A DNA stretch of 64,000 nucleotides from NCBI GenBank assembly GCA_963277665.1, contig OY728121.1, positions 957,192,097 to 957,256,096 of the forward strand, written 5' to 3'. A program made the translations under genes and the position numbers. The number at the start of each line of letters is the position of its first letter. The first letter of the stretch is position 1. This DNA comes from Viscum album. Lineage: Eukaryota; Streptophyta; Magnoliopsida; Santalales; Viscaceae. This document shows, one piece after another, positions 23,338 through 34,140 of this stretch. The notes below the pieces were generated by a model that was given only the letters and a program-made list of their open reading frames with translations, ran no database searches and was not told where the DNA came from.

Positions 23338-23660
23338 CATGATCAGCTTGTTTAGTACTCTTACCTATGCCTTTTTCAATACAGGATCTTTGCACTCCTT
23401 TTTTGCACCCAGTCTGGCCCGTGATCTGGGCTTAGACACTGAGAGACTTCCAATGCCTTTGGTGTTGAGCACACCAGTCGGAGGTCAGACTGACTTGTCT
23501 TATGTTTGCTGAGGGTGTAAACTAATGATAGGGCCACATCAGTCTATCAGGTATCTTCTAATATTGCAGAGACATCCATATGATGTCATCCTAGACATTG
23601 ACTATATTTTCTCTGTATATTCCATCATTGAATATTTTTTAGGAATGGTTGTGTTTTCAG
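23338..23660 (+). pseudogene. Aspartic protease domain of element A, active site lost
   Basis: The frame GMISLFSTLTYAFFNTGSLH then SFFAPSLARDLGL (23338-23435) is the retropepsin start, and YDVILDIDYIF (23580) is its second half. The catalytic D-T/S-G is N-T-G here (23378-23386), a D to N change that would abolish proteolysis. A TGA follows LSYVC at about 23511. Confidence 0.85.
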
Positions 23661-23778
23661 ATTTGGGCGGCTGACGTGTAACTTTCATCAGCAAGCGGGG
23701 GTTCCAGAAAAGCAGCGGGTGAGAGAAGCCCCTCTTTTCCTTGTTAGCTGAACTATCAGTGGAGTCAGTGGATGAAAA

Positions 23779-24575
23779 GATGGTCGAAGTCCCAGGGATC
23801 GTTAGTGATTTTTTGGACGTGTTTTCCAAGGAGGTGGAAACTCTACCACTTCGACGTGATGTTGAGTTCGGGATAGACTTGCAACCTGGTGCCCATCCGA
23901 TTTAGATGTCTCCCTACCGGATGGCACCTTCCATGTTGTGGGAGTTGCGGATTCATATTGATGACCTGATGAAGAAGGGTTTTGTTTGACAAAGTGTGTC
24001 ACCATGGTGTGCTCCAGTATTATTCACAAAGAAGGCAGAAGGTGGTGTCATGTTTTGCATAGACTACTGGAGACTGAATTAGGTAACAAGAAAGAACCGT
24101 TACCCTCTCCTGAGGATAGAAAACCATTTTGACCAGTTAAAAGGGGCCGGCTGGTTATCCAAGATTGAATTGCGGTCGGGATATCACCAGCTGAGGGTGA
24201 AGGAGGGTGACATCTCGAAGACTACCTTCAGATGCAGATATGGTCATTTTGAGTCTGTGGACATGCCTTTCGGCATTATGAATGCTCCAACTATGTTCAT
24301 GGGGATCATGAAATACATCTTCCGAGAATACCTGGATCGGTTTGTAGTTGTGTTTATTGACAACATCCTGATGTACTCAAGGTCAGAGGAGGATCATGCT
24401 GAGCACCTAAGAATGGTTTTTGAAGTACTCCGAGATAACCAACTCTATGGGAAGTTGTCCAAGTGCAAGTTCGGGACATGAGAAGTGCACTTCCTTGGGC
24501 ACGTGGTGTCCGAACAGTTAATAAAGGTGGAGCCATCGAAGTTCAAGGCAGTTGTTTCTTGGGAAGCACCCAAGA
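23779..24575 (+). pseudogene. Reverse transcriptase domain of element A
   Basis: Reads VPGIVSDFLDVFSKE, then [49 protein letters not shown] (RT block A, where the catalytic D is E in [11 protein letters not shown]), [12 protein letters not shown], and [13 protein letters not shown], followed by [25 protein letters not shown] and [10 protein letters not shown]. The F/Y-x-D-D core reads F-I-D-N (24353-24364). So two of three catalytic aspartates are altered. Stops occur at about 23905, 23987, 24081 and 24479. Confidence 0.95.
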
Positions 24576-25170
24576 ACATGGTAGAGGTTCATGGTTTCCA
24601 CGGACTGCCAGGTTACTATCAGAGGTCTGTACCCAATTTATCTCGAGTTGTGGCACCTTTGATATCTTTGACCAAGAAGGACCAACCTTTCATGTGGGAT
24701 GGGAAGTGCCATGCAACCATTAGCTATCTGAAGGAGAAGTTGGTAAGTTCCCTAGTGCTGAGTTTTCCAGAAGAAGGGGAAACATATGAAGTATTTTGTG
24801 ATGCTTCAGGACAAGGCCTCGGGTGTGTGATGATGCAATGGAAATGGGTGATCTCTTACAGTTCTAGACAGTTGCATCCTCATGAGCATAATTATGCCAC
24901 CCACGACCTGGACCTTGCGGCGATCATTTTTTCACTAAAGTTGTGGCAGCATTACCTCATCGGGGAGCGCTTCGTGGTCTTCACGGATCACAAAATCTTG
25001 AAGTATATCTTCTCCCAGTGAGACCTAAACTTATGACAACGATTGTGGATGGAGTTCCTTCTGGACTACGACATTGATATTTCCTACACCTCACAGAGAG
25101 GGAATGTAGTGGCCGATGCTTTGAGCAGGAAGTCGCAGAAGGATGCGGTTCAAGAGTTTGCAAATGCTTA
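24576..25170 (+). pseudogene. RNase H domain of element A
   Basis: Continues from RT through [19 protein letters not shown] and [11 protein letters not shown] to the RNase [59 protein letters not shown], then after a [14 protein letters not shown] and [11 protein letters not shown]. The first and last catalytic aspartates are visible; the family E in H-D-L-E-L is D here. One open frame covers 24485-25021, the longest intact stretch of this pol. Confidence 0.93.
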
Positions 25171-26441
25171 GAAGGCGATGGATGAGTTGGGTGCCCTACA
25201 CCTGGATGCGAGGGAGGATGGTGGTAAAGGTTGTATATTTTAGATGAAGGTGAAATCCTCTCTACTGCGACAGTTTGAGGAGTCTCAGTGGAGAGACAAA
25301 GAGAGTGATGTGATGCGTGACCAGGTTAACCAAGGCGATGCTCTGGAAGGGTGGACATAGGATGGTCAGAATCAGATTCTTTTCTAAGGAAATATGATTG
25401 TACTAGAGGCGATGCGTGGAAGGGTTCTTGGTGAGTTCCACAACTCACCCCTAGCAGTGCACCCGGGAGTTTCAAAATGTACTGGAGCTTGAGGGGTCCG
25501 TTATGGTGGCTCGGGGTAAAGAGGGTGGTGGTAGAGTTCGTGGCCAGGTGACTAGTGTGTCAGCTAGTGAAGGTTGAACACCATGTTCTAGGAGTCTTGT
25601 TGCAACCTTTATATGTCCCTGAGTGTAATTGGGATAAAATATCGATGGATTTCTTTATAGGGCTACCCAAGGTTCAAGGAGGCTGTGACGCTATCTGGGT
25701 GGTGGTGGACCAGTTGATGAAATCGGCTCACATTCTGGATATCAAGGAGTCGTAAATAGTGGATTCCTTATCACAGAGGTAGGTGAATGAGGTGGTTCAT
25801 TTTCATGGAGTTATGAGGTATATAGTATCAGATAGGGATGCACGGTTTACATCACGAATCTGGAGAGGATTGCAGCATGATTTTGGAACCCAGATACATC
25901 TTAGCACTGCATTCCATCTCCAGATAGTTGGATAGAGAGAGCGCACCATCCAGATAATGGAGGACATGCTACGAGAATGAATTCTGGACTCTGGGGGATC
26001 GTGGATGCGACACTTGCCTCTGGTAGAGTTTTCCTACAGTAATTTCTATCACTCTACAATTGGCATGGCTCCATTTGAACCCTTGTACGGAAGGCCATGT
26101 CGCTCACCCGTGTGCTAGACTGAGGTTGGGGAAATAGGTGTTCTTGGCCCAGAGGTGGTGTAGAGCATGACAGAGAAGATTCATCATATACAGGAGAGGA
26201 TGAAAGTGGTTAGGAATGGAAGAAGTCATATTCCTATAATAGGAGGAGACCCTTGGAGTTTGGGGTCGGGGACCACGTATTCTTGATGGTCTCCCCTCGG
26301 CATGGGAAACAGAGGTTCGGAATGGGGAGTAAACTCTCTCCAAGGTTCATCAGATCATTTGAAGTGCTGTAGCGGCTAAGAGAGGTGGATTATTAGCTAG
26401 CATTACCACCGCCACTACTGAGAATACATCACATCTTCCAT
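25171..26441 (+). pseudogene. Integrase domain of element A
   Basis: Readable pieces: VHPGVSKC (25460), CQLVKVEH (zinc-binding end, 25555), WDKISMDFFIGLPKVQGGCD then IWVVVDQLMKSAH (first catalytic D), YIVSDRDARFTSRIW (second D, 25822), RERTIQIMEDMLRE (catalytic E, 25940), GSWMRHLPLVEFSYSNFYHS, APFEPLYGRPCRSPVC and MTEKIHHIQERMK. Six or more stops and two frameshifts near 26100-26440 separate these from the chromodomain. Joins viral cDNA to host DNA in intact relatives. Confidence 0.9.
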
Positions 26442-26681
26442 GTGTCACAACTCCGACGGTATCTGCAAGACGAGTTACACGTCCTCGACTGGGGAAAGCT
26501 AGACATCGAGGCCGACGTGACTTTTGATGAAAGACCAGAAAGGATTGAGGATCGTGAGGGAAAGGTGCTCCGCAGATGGAATATTCCATTAATTAATGTG
26601 TTGTGGAGACATGGTGGGCTGGAAGAGAGTACCTGGGAACAGGAGGCACAGATGCACGCCCAATACCCAGAGCTGTTTTGA
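26442..26681 (+). pseudogene. Integrase C-terminus with chromodomain, element A
   Basis: An open frame of 79 codons: MSQLRRYLQDELHVLDWGKL, DIEADVTFDERPERI, then the chromodomain-like tail VLRRWNIPLINVLWRHGG and ESTWEQEAQMHAQYPELF, ending at TGA 26679-26681. The W-x-x-x-x-x-E-x-T-W-E pattern is typical of chromovirus integrases, where this module steers integration toward marked chromatin. It is intact from the ATG-coded M, but that M is internal to the polyprotein rather than a start. Confidence 0.9.
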
Positions 26682-27090
26682 ATTTTTTTCTGTTATACTT
26701 GTTTGTGATGGAACAATTTAACTTGTTAACAATGGAATGCATGGTTTTACTTATTCTTTAGATGCATGTGAAAAGTCATGACTGCGGGGAGGAGGACCCG
26801 ATCCCTAATCAAGACGCATTAAGGTGGATGCGATTTAACCAGTGCGAGCGAGTCAGTGCCGCCCAGTGTGGATAGTATCATGACATAGTGGAAGAAACTC
26901 CATAACCCATATGACTGGACTACTTGACCCTTTAATGTTGCATGGTTTATTGAGGAAGAGGTGTTTCTAAATGTCGATGAGGTTCACTCCTGAGAGGAAT
27001 CTTTCGAGGTGGTTGTTCGAACCCCTCTTTTTTTCCTTCTGGTTTGGTTTTGATTCTCGAGGGAAAGAATAGTTTGAGAGGTATCTGATG
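26682..27090 (+). other. Element A trailer with purine-rich tract
   Basis: About 400 bp between the pol stop and the 3' LTR. GAGGGAAAGAATAGTTTGAG (27059-27078) lies about 12 bases before the LTR and is the likely, slightly decayed, polypurine tract; GGGGAGGAGGACC at 26788 is a second purine run. No ORF of note. Confidence 0.55.
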
Positions 27091-27174
27091 TGATTGCCCA
27101 GACTCTCATAGTCCATCCCTTTTCCAAAATCCGGATCTTAAGGGTGGCGTCTCAGTGGTATGATGCTCTATCAG

Positions 27175-27440
27175 CGTGCGACCGATCAGTGGGCACCCGA
27201 TCGGTGTGCGCTTGATCGGTGTGCCATGATTGGTGTGTCACCGACCGGTGTGACCGATCGGTGTGTGGCATGATTGGTGCTACTGATCGGTTCCTCACCG
27301 ATCGGTGCGACCATTCTGTGCCTCACAAATCGGTGCGACCGATTGGTGCCTCACCCATCGGTGCGACCAATCGTTGTGTGGCACGATCGGTGCGACCGAT
27401 CGGTGTGTGGCACGATCAGTGCGATGCAATCATTGTCACC
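27175..27440 (+). repeat. GATCGGTGTG minisatellite, 3' LTR
   Basis: About 18 units of 13-16 bases, consensus as in the 5' LTR but with several extra GCGACC-CATCGGT and CCTCACCGATCGGT variants in the middle (27280-27370) that the 5' copy lacks. Confidence 0.9.
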
Positions 27441-27615
27441 CAGACTTGTCGTGTTTTCTTCTACAGTTCTCCTGTAACACCACTTTTATCCCGTTTTAAC
27501 CCTTTGAAGTGGTTCAATTCCATTTTCTTTTGAGCTAATAATCAATGTTCAAATTCCTAAGAGTGGCGAGACCCTCAACAGACCCAGCTGTGTGTCCGCG
27601 TAATGTGCCCCTCTG

Positions 27616-27626
27616 TTTATATAAAA
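27616..27626 (+). promoter_or_regulatory. TATA box of element A 3' LTR
   Basis: TTTATATAAAA in the same context as at 19501 (after GTGCCCCTCTG). Confidence 0.6.
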
Positions 27627-30001
27627 ACCTTTAAATGTCACAACTGTTACCACCTTTTCCAATTTGAATCATTAAATAAAAATTAATTCAGTCGTGTGTA
27701 ACCAGCCAACCGCGTGGTGAAACCACGATTCGACCTTATAGCCGTTCGAAATTCCATATATAGTGACAACCGGATCTCATCCTTATATCGCACGAGAATA
27801 TCTTCTTCTTCTTTGCTCTTTTCCTCTCCTTTATTCCTGGTGGGTTTTGAGTTCCCCCTTCTCGAGGAAAGTGGTGCACCTGTGCCGAAGCATTTATTCT
27901 CACCCTTGGAGTCCCTGAAGTTCCTCCACTACAAGTCGTGCATCCCCCGTTCTTGGCACGTGGAAATGAACTTCGATCATTGATAATCTTGGTAAGGTTT
28001 ATCCTTCATCTCTCTTTATTGTGTATCATGCGGGGTGGGTAGGCTACTGATTATGTAGGATGGATGGAACCCAAACCATAATGAAGATAACAAATAGACT
28101 ATTGAAGAATTAAGGGGTAGTGGGTGATCGATTTTTTGCTACTTTTCCTTATTCTTCATTGTTTATGTTGTGAATTGTGCGGTCCTATGCCCACTGAAAA
28201 TCATGGTCATTGGTGGTCTTTCATTGTGCATTAATTAACGTCCGTCTTCTGTGATGATTGAATGACTCCAAGAAGGTAATTTGGTTAATTACATAAACTC
28301 GTCTAATTAAATGAATGTACAGTGAACAAAAATCTTTGTGTGATCACACCGGTTAACCAAACAGAAAGAAGAAAACACAGTGAATGAAGTACTTGAGTAT
28401 GGAAACTTTTGTGTTCTATATTGTGGCATGTCTGTTTGTTCTCCTCGATGCTTATGGGTTGATGTGGATGGGGATGGGATCCTCTGTTGTGATACAATTG
28501 TTGGTTGTGAATCTGAAGCTGTGTGGGGCTGTATCTCGAGGCTTGGTTTGGTTCAAGTACATTGAGGGATCTCACTGATCCCTTTGTTGTTGATACTTTA
28601 CAAAACAACCTGGTGTGAATTATTAAATTTTTGATTAGCTGTTTATCTCTCTCTGGCTTGGAGGTATATTGTTAGTTGGCCAGTAGTGTAGATTCCACTT
28701 GAATTGAATCACTTGAACATGAAAACAACAATGGTTTAAATGGGGAATTGGTTTTGGGAATGAGTTGTGACTTGGTCGTGAGTGATGTGCTATTACATTA
28801 TGAAGGAATATTAATGAGGGTGTTTGTTCTTAGGTTGGATTTGGAAACCCTAGGTTGGGATGAGTTCTTGTTACCTATGCATATATTTGTAGTTTTTATA
28901 TTTCTTATTCGCGCCCCACCCAAGTTGAACACTTAGTTCCAAACACCACCATTTCATGGGGGATGGTTTTGTCCCAACACTCTTATGAGTGTCTAGTTAT
29001 TAGATTCTTTTCTGCTCCCTTTCCCAAATATCCCAAGACTCATCGAGCTGGCTCTGACGACCTGAGGTCCATTATAGCCAAAGAATCTTCGAGCATGGTA
29101 GTTGTGGTGGTTGGCCCAAGTGTGTGCGGGAAGGTTGTTTCCCAAGAGTCTTCTGGATGAGGCCCAGGTGTCTTCGGGCATGGCAGTACTTGTTCTAGAC
29201 TAGGTGTTTATGGGAAGGATGTGTGGTTGTGGCCCAGGTGTTTGCGGGCGATGTGTGGTTGTGGAAAAGGTGTGTGCAGGCGGGGTGTGGCAGTGGGACT
29301 ACGGTGAGAATGGTGGGATTGGTTCGATGCGTAGGTTGTCTTCAATAACTAGTGGGAAAGTGGCGTGGGGTACCCAAATGTTGATGTGCTATTACTACAC
29401 ATTACTGGACATGCGTTATTTTGGGATTGTTCCTTGGTGATGCTCGGGTGGATAGTTTTCCTTGCTAGGTTCTTTGGTTGTCTCTTTCTCACAGGGCATT
29501 AGAATGCCTCCTCACATGTGCACAAGAGTCTTTGGTTTTCCAAACTGAGTATACTTGTATGCTCTCCCTACATAAATAAAACTACTTTTAGGTTTCCAGG
29601 AGGACATCAAGGATCGTGCAGGGCTGTGCTAGCTCAGACGTTGGGGCAGTTGTAGTTGCTGTTTTTCTTTTCCTTGGTACTTTAACATTGTAGTCTCCTT
29701 GTACTTGTGGTATTAACTTTTGTAACATGCATATGGGAATGGTTTTCTTTTGGCTTCACTTTTACCCCCAGATTTGGTGTTCTTGTGTTTTACTATATTA
29801 TCTCCAGATCCTAATTTAAAAAAATAGTAATTCCTTCCATCTTGTGTGTAATTATATTCCCATGGTGCTGGTCGCCACTCCGGGGCCTATTGGAGGTGGG
29901 TCTCAGGGGTCATTATCTCCCCTTCAACTTGAAGAAGGATGGGTCTTGCAATCTGCTATCCCTTCCCTCAACTTGGTGAAGGCGGTTCGTGATACACAGT
30001 G

Positions 30002-30244
30002 TCACCACATCTGATCAACAGTTAGTTCTACACCTATGTAACCCTTACAGTATGATGGATTCACCCTTATGACCAAAAATCAACTCCCCACCATAGGGTT
30101 TCGATTTTCGTCACCTCATTGAAGAAACAAAAACAACCACATCCCAAATTCCATCCAACGCTGATCCAAATAATTGGACATGGCTATCCTCTCTTTTAGA
30201 GAATTAAAAAAACTACATTTATCACCCATCCTTGGTATAATGAA
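30002..30244 (-). repeat. LTR of element C, copy 2, right part
   Basis: Resumes the C LTR after element A and aligns with about 9690-9925, for example CTCCCCACCATAGGGTTTCG against CTCCCCACCATAGGGGTTTC. Homology fades near 30240, where element E begins. Confidence 0.75.
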
Positions 30245-32109
30245 TTGGCCATAAAAATTACATAATAATTAGTGAAAGTAAATAATTTAACTATTTTTTT
30301 GTTTGTGATCTTTTTTTGGTTTATAATATAATAAAATTAAGCCATAAATTATACCTAAAAACCATATAATACAAAGTCGATAATTCAGATCATAATTTAT
30401 TTCTACACCATATCAAATTTCTAAAACAAAACATGATTTACATTCAGAAAAAATAGTCAGAAATGTCAACATGACTTCTTCCAATCCCTTACTCATCTTT
30501 AAATCCTATGTTTTTTATTAAAAAACTCGAGATGAACACAAAAAGATTAATATGGGAAATAAATAGAATAAAAACAATGGTATACTGAAAAACACAAAAT
30601 CCCGTGTATTTTTTTAAACCAAACTTTTTACCCATAAAAGGGAATATCATTCCATTATAGAGATTATTTATTTTATATTTTGAAAATAAATTATTTCTAT
30701 GAAAACTCATATGCAAGAATAGAAAATTCATGCCGGTTCCATGAAAAATCATCATATTGAACCATTATAGGTCCTTAACAAAACCCTTATAGAAAACCTA
30801 AAATGTCTAATAACCATATGAGAAACTATTAATATAATTATTTGGATAATATAATCATTATCTGATGCATTAGATCACTTTCTAGGAACACCCATCATTT
30901 AAGCTATAACAAGCTCACCCGACACTATTTCGGAGCACCAATCATTTATACTGTACAATAATACCAACATGAATTAATAATTTTTTAAATTCAAAAATAT
31001 TTTAGACATGTGTTCAAATAAAATTAAAATATTAATATACCAATTTATTTTAGAAGTCATTTTTCAATACAAAATACACTTTTCTTTTGAAAAAAATGGA
31101 ATACCAAAATACCTAAAATATTGGAAAAATGTTGTTTAATTTTCGAAAACATGTAAACATTCAAGGGATTATGTAAAAAAGTCATAGAAATAGGAAATTT
31201 CATTGTCACCATACCTTAAAAATAGATCCTTTCATTTTTCAAAATGATCCATTTAAAACACATAAAATTATTCCCATTTAAAACCATTAAATTAAAGTAA
31301 AATGTAAATAAAATGGACATTAAAAATAATTTATTTCCATATATACATTTCTAAAATAATTTTAAAAACATGGACCTGGAAAATTATGTTATTTTTTTAA
31401 AAAACCATTAAAGAGTATTTATTTAGACCAAAAATCCTTTATCACTTTGGAAATATTTATATCATAAGACTGATGAAAGAAAAACATTAAAAAAACATTG
31501 CATACCATGATAATATATATATTCATGATATAAAATTACTACAGTGTCTGTATATACAAATCCTAAAATAATATAGGTTCATAACATCACGAAATTCCTC
31601 AATGGAAGGAATTCAGTTGAAGTCCCTTACCTTGAGTCCAACTTGTCATGTGTGTCTTTATCTTTGAAAATAATAAAAATGTGTTAATTATTGACTTGAC
31701 TAAGAAATTTTATTCAAGTATATTATTATTTTTACTTCAATTATTGATATGTTATATATAATTATATAATTAATTATGTTTAAGTCGGGTATTTTGACCA
31801 TAATTGGTTTACATGTCATAAAAAACTTTGGTAGCTTTGCTATGGTAAAAGTGTTCGATATTTAATGATGAATAGAATAATATACATGAAATAATTTTAA
31901 TATTTATATATTAATTTTAAATTTAAAACTAATCCTAAATTTTGGTTATTAAAATTTTACGAACATTCTAACCACAATGATCCTTACATAAGAATGAGTA
32001 ACATTTCCATTTTTAAATGATCATTTTGAAGAGAAGGTAAGTTAAACATAATATTTATAAAATGATAATTGAATAATAAATAACCTATTATTAAATTATA
32101 TATAATTAT

Positions 32110-32600
32110 ATATACCATTCCAGTGATGTAGTAATGAAAAAATGAATCACATTACTTCGAGGAGGTGGTACTCTGCACATCCTAAAATGATGTTATCATT
32201 TTATTCACTGAGTGAAATGGTAAAAGAAAAATAATGTATTATATTTATGTAACAATAAATATGTGATTAATATAATAAATATTTCATATATATAACATAT
32301 ATTTGTTATAATTATCTATATTACCTTCCATGTAACTTTTTAGTGAAAGACAAATCCCATCGCTTCGTTAGGCGGTAGTCCTCTATACACATGAGAGATA
32401 TTAACATATCCCTTAAGGAATGGAATTTAAAAATATATATATTATATAATGACTAAATAGGAATATTTATGTTACATGTATAATATATAAACTCTGTATC
32501 CATTATTAGACCCAACAGTGAAAGGTTTTAATGAAAAAAGACATCAATTTGTGAGGTGGTAGTTCGCTGCACACATGGATAATGATTTCATATACAATTT
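32110..32600. repeat. About 200-bp tandem repeat in element E LTR
   Basis: Three units starting near 32115, 32325 and 32510. Each has an AGTAATGAAAAAATGAATCA-like core followed by CATCGCTTCGAGGAGGTGGT-like sequence and a CACATG or CACATCC motif, then AT-rich filler. The same three-unit arrangement recurs in the other LTR at 54305-54790. Confidence 0.75.
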
Positions 32601-32716
32601 TAAAGAGGTTTTTGTGGATTTAGAATATACCATTAAGATTAAAAAATATCCAGATACATACGATATAGAGTTTATTATATCATCTTTTAATAATTCTAAT
32701 TTAAGGACCCCACCAT

Positions 32717-32766
32717 TGGTGGTGGGGTGGTAAGGGTTTGGGTGGGGTGAGGGGCAGGTGGCGGGG
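32717..32766 (+). other. G-quadruplex-prone block in element E LTR
   Basis: Plus-strand G-runs at 32724-32727, 32734-32736, 32740-32742, 32744-32747, 32751-32754 and 32763-32766, with loops of 1-8 bases, satisfy the usual four-run quadruplex pattern. It is preceded by a near-palindrome ACCCCACCATTGGTGGTGGG. It lies antisense to the minus-strand element. Confidence 0.75.
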
Positions 32767-34126
32767 TAAAGTCATCGAGTCTGTGATTTACTACAATTTT
32801 CATCCTTGCATTGTGTTTCGTGATAAAGGATTTAATAGATCTTGTATAATACTAATTTAATATGGGGTATTAAATTTTATAAAATCTCATTGATGAATGA
32901 TACAACTTCTTAGGGTATCTCTTTAAGGTTTTCACCGAAGATATTACTTTGTATGATTTATTCCCAAATAAAGGATTACAATAAGGGACGAGGAAATTTT
33001 TTAATTTGTTTGGGTGGGGATTGTCTTAAACAATTTGGTTTTATGCGGTTAGAAAAAGAGGGGAGGGGTGGAATTTTATAATTGAGGTGAATTTCACACT
33101 TGTAATTTTTTTTCAATAATGAAACCACTCACGTTTTCTGCATGTCACAAAGACAAAATAGTGAAAAAATAGATTATTGAAGGGATAAGGCCTAAATATG
33201 TCTAGAAATTTGTTTTGGACAAGTTTTGGGTCATTTCTACACCATATATTCTATGTTTAATCATTAAATGACAACATTTTTTTTCCTTAATTACTTTAAT
33301 TAATTTTTATTATTTTCACAAATAAGTTTATTAAAAAATAATTTTGAAGTTATTATATATTATAAATCTTTCTAATTCCAAATATGGATTCAACTATTTC
33401 ATACTTAAATAAATTCTTTGAAAAATAAAATTTAATATTAATCATAAATACGTGACTTGAAAATGTGATTTTAAGAAGAGCATATTTTAACAAAATATGA
33501 TTCTATATTAACACTATGCTTAATAATAATTATTATATAAAACTAAATTAATATTTATAGATATAGAATCTAAATATTTAGCTTAAAATATAACCCATTT
33601 GGTATTATTTCATTTTATTAAAAATGAGAAATATTATGCATTTTAAAATAGTTTTTGAGAGAAATTTGTTTTTAAAAAATAAAAACAATCATATAATAAA
33701 AACCAAAATAACATTGATTTAAAAATATTTAAATGGATTAAATATAAATATATAATTCATAGGGTACAAGAAAACAATATCACAACCTATGGATACTTTT
33801 AAATTACTAAATTTATTAAAAAAATATTTTTTACAAAAATCAGTATTTTTCAATATTCCTTAAATAATCATTATTTTTAAAACAATTGAAAAATTTTAAA
33901 CCAAGTAAATTTCTATATTATAATATTCAAAATAATACCCAATTTATGAAAATAAAATTCTATAATTTTTAAATTAAACGTGTAAATAAATAATTATAAA
34001 AAAAGTCTAATTAAAATAATTTCATTTTTGATTAAAAATTACATAAAGTTTTTATAACTAATATTAAATTCTACTTTATATTAATGAAAATATAAATTAT
34101 TTATTATACCATTACCTAGGTTTTCA

Positions 34127-34140
34127 AATCCTACCCCTTG
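34127..34140 (-). other. Polypurine tract of element E
   Basis: The minus strand reads CAAGGGGTAGGATT directly before the LTR start TGAAAACC. It follows the chromodomain end without a trailer. Confidence 0.7.

Larger units (their letters stand above)
19043..29996 (+). mobile_element. Ty3/gypsy chromovirus A, structurally complete but dead
   Basis: About 10.95 kb: 5' LTR, worn primer-binding site, gag, protease, reverse transcriptase, RNase H, integrase with C-terminal chromodomain, a 0.4 kb trailer and 3' LTR, all plus strand. The domain order (integrase after RNase H) and the chromodomain place it in the chromovirus branch of Ty3/gypsy, most like the Tekay/Del group. Near-identical flanks (TAGTG/CAGTG) and an uninterrupted relative of the target at 9375-9920 support a simple insertion. 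Both key catalytic motifs are altered and there are many stops. In a 119-base stretch hand-aligned between the LTRs (19501 and 27616) I count about 14 mismatches, so the insertion is old. Confidence 0.93.
27091..29996 (+). repeat. 3' LTR of element A
   Basis: About 2.9 kb from TGATTGCCC to GATACA, matching 19043-21846. It has a longer minisatellite than the 5' copy (about 18 against 14 units), which explains part of the length difference. TATA box at 27616-27626. ORFs here (28303-28608 minus and others) are not shared in frame with the 5' LTR. Confidence 0.92.
30245..34126 (-). repeat. 3' LTR of element E
   Basis: About 3.9 kb, highly AT-rich. The right border is set by the minus-strand purine tract directly after it; the left by loss of element C homology. 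It contains three units of an approximately 200-bp repeat (32110-32600) and a G-rich block (32717-32766). The 88-codon minus-strand ORF at 30489-30755 shows no family features. Confidence 0.75.

Noticed and set aside
24354..24536. Minus-strand ORF over the reverse transcriptase
   Set aside because: Antisense shadow of the pol coding region of element A.
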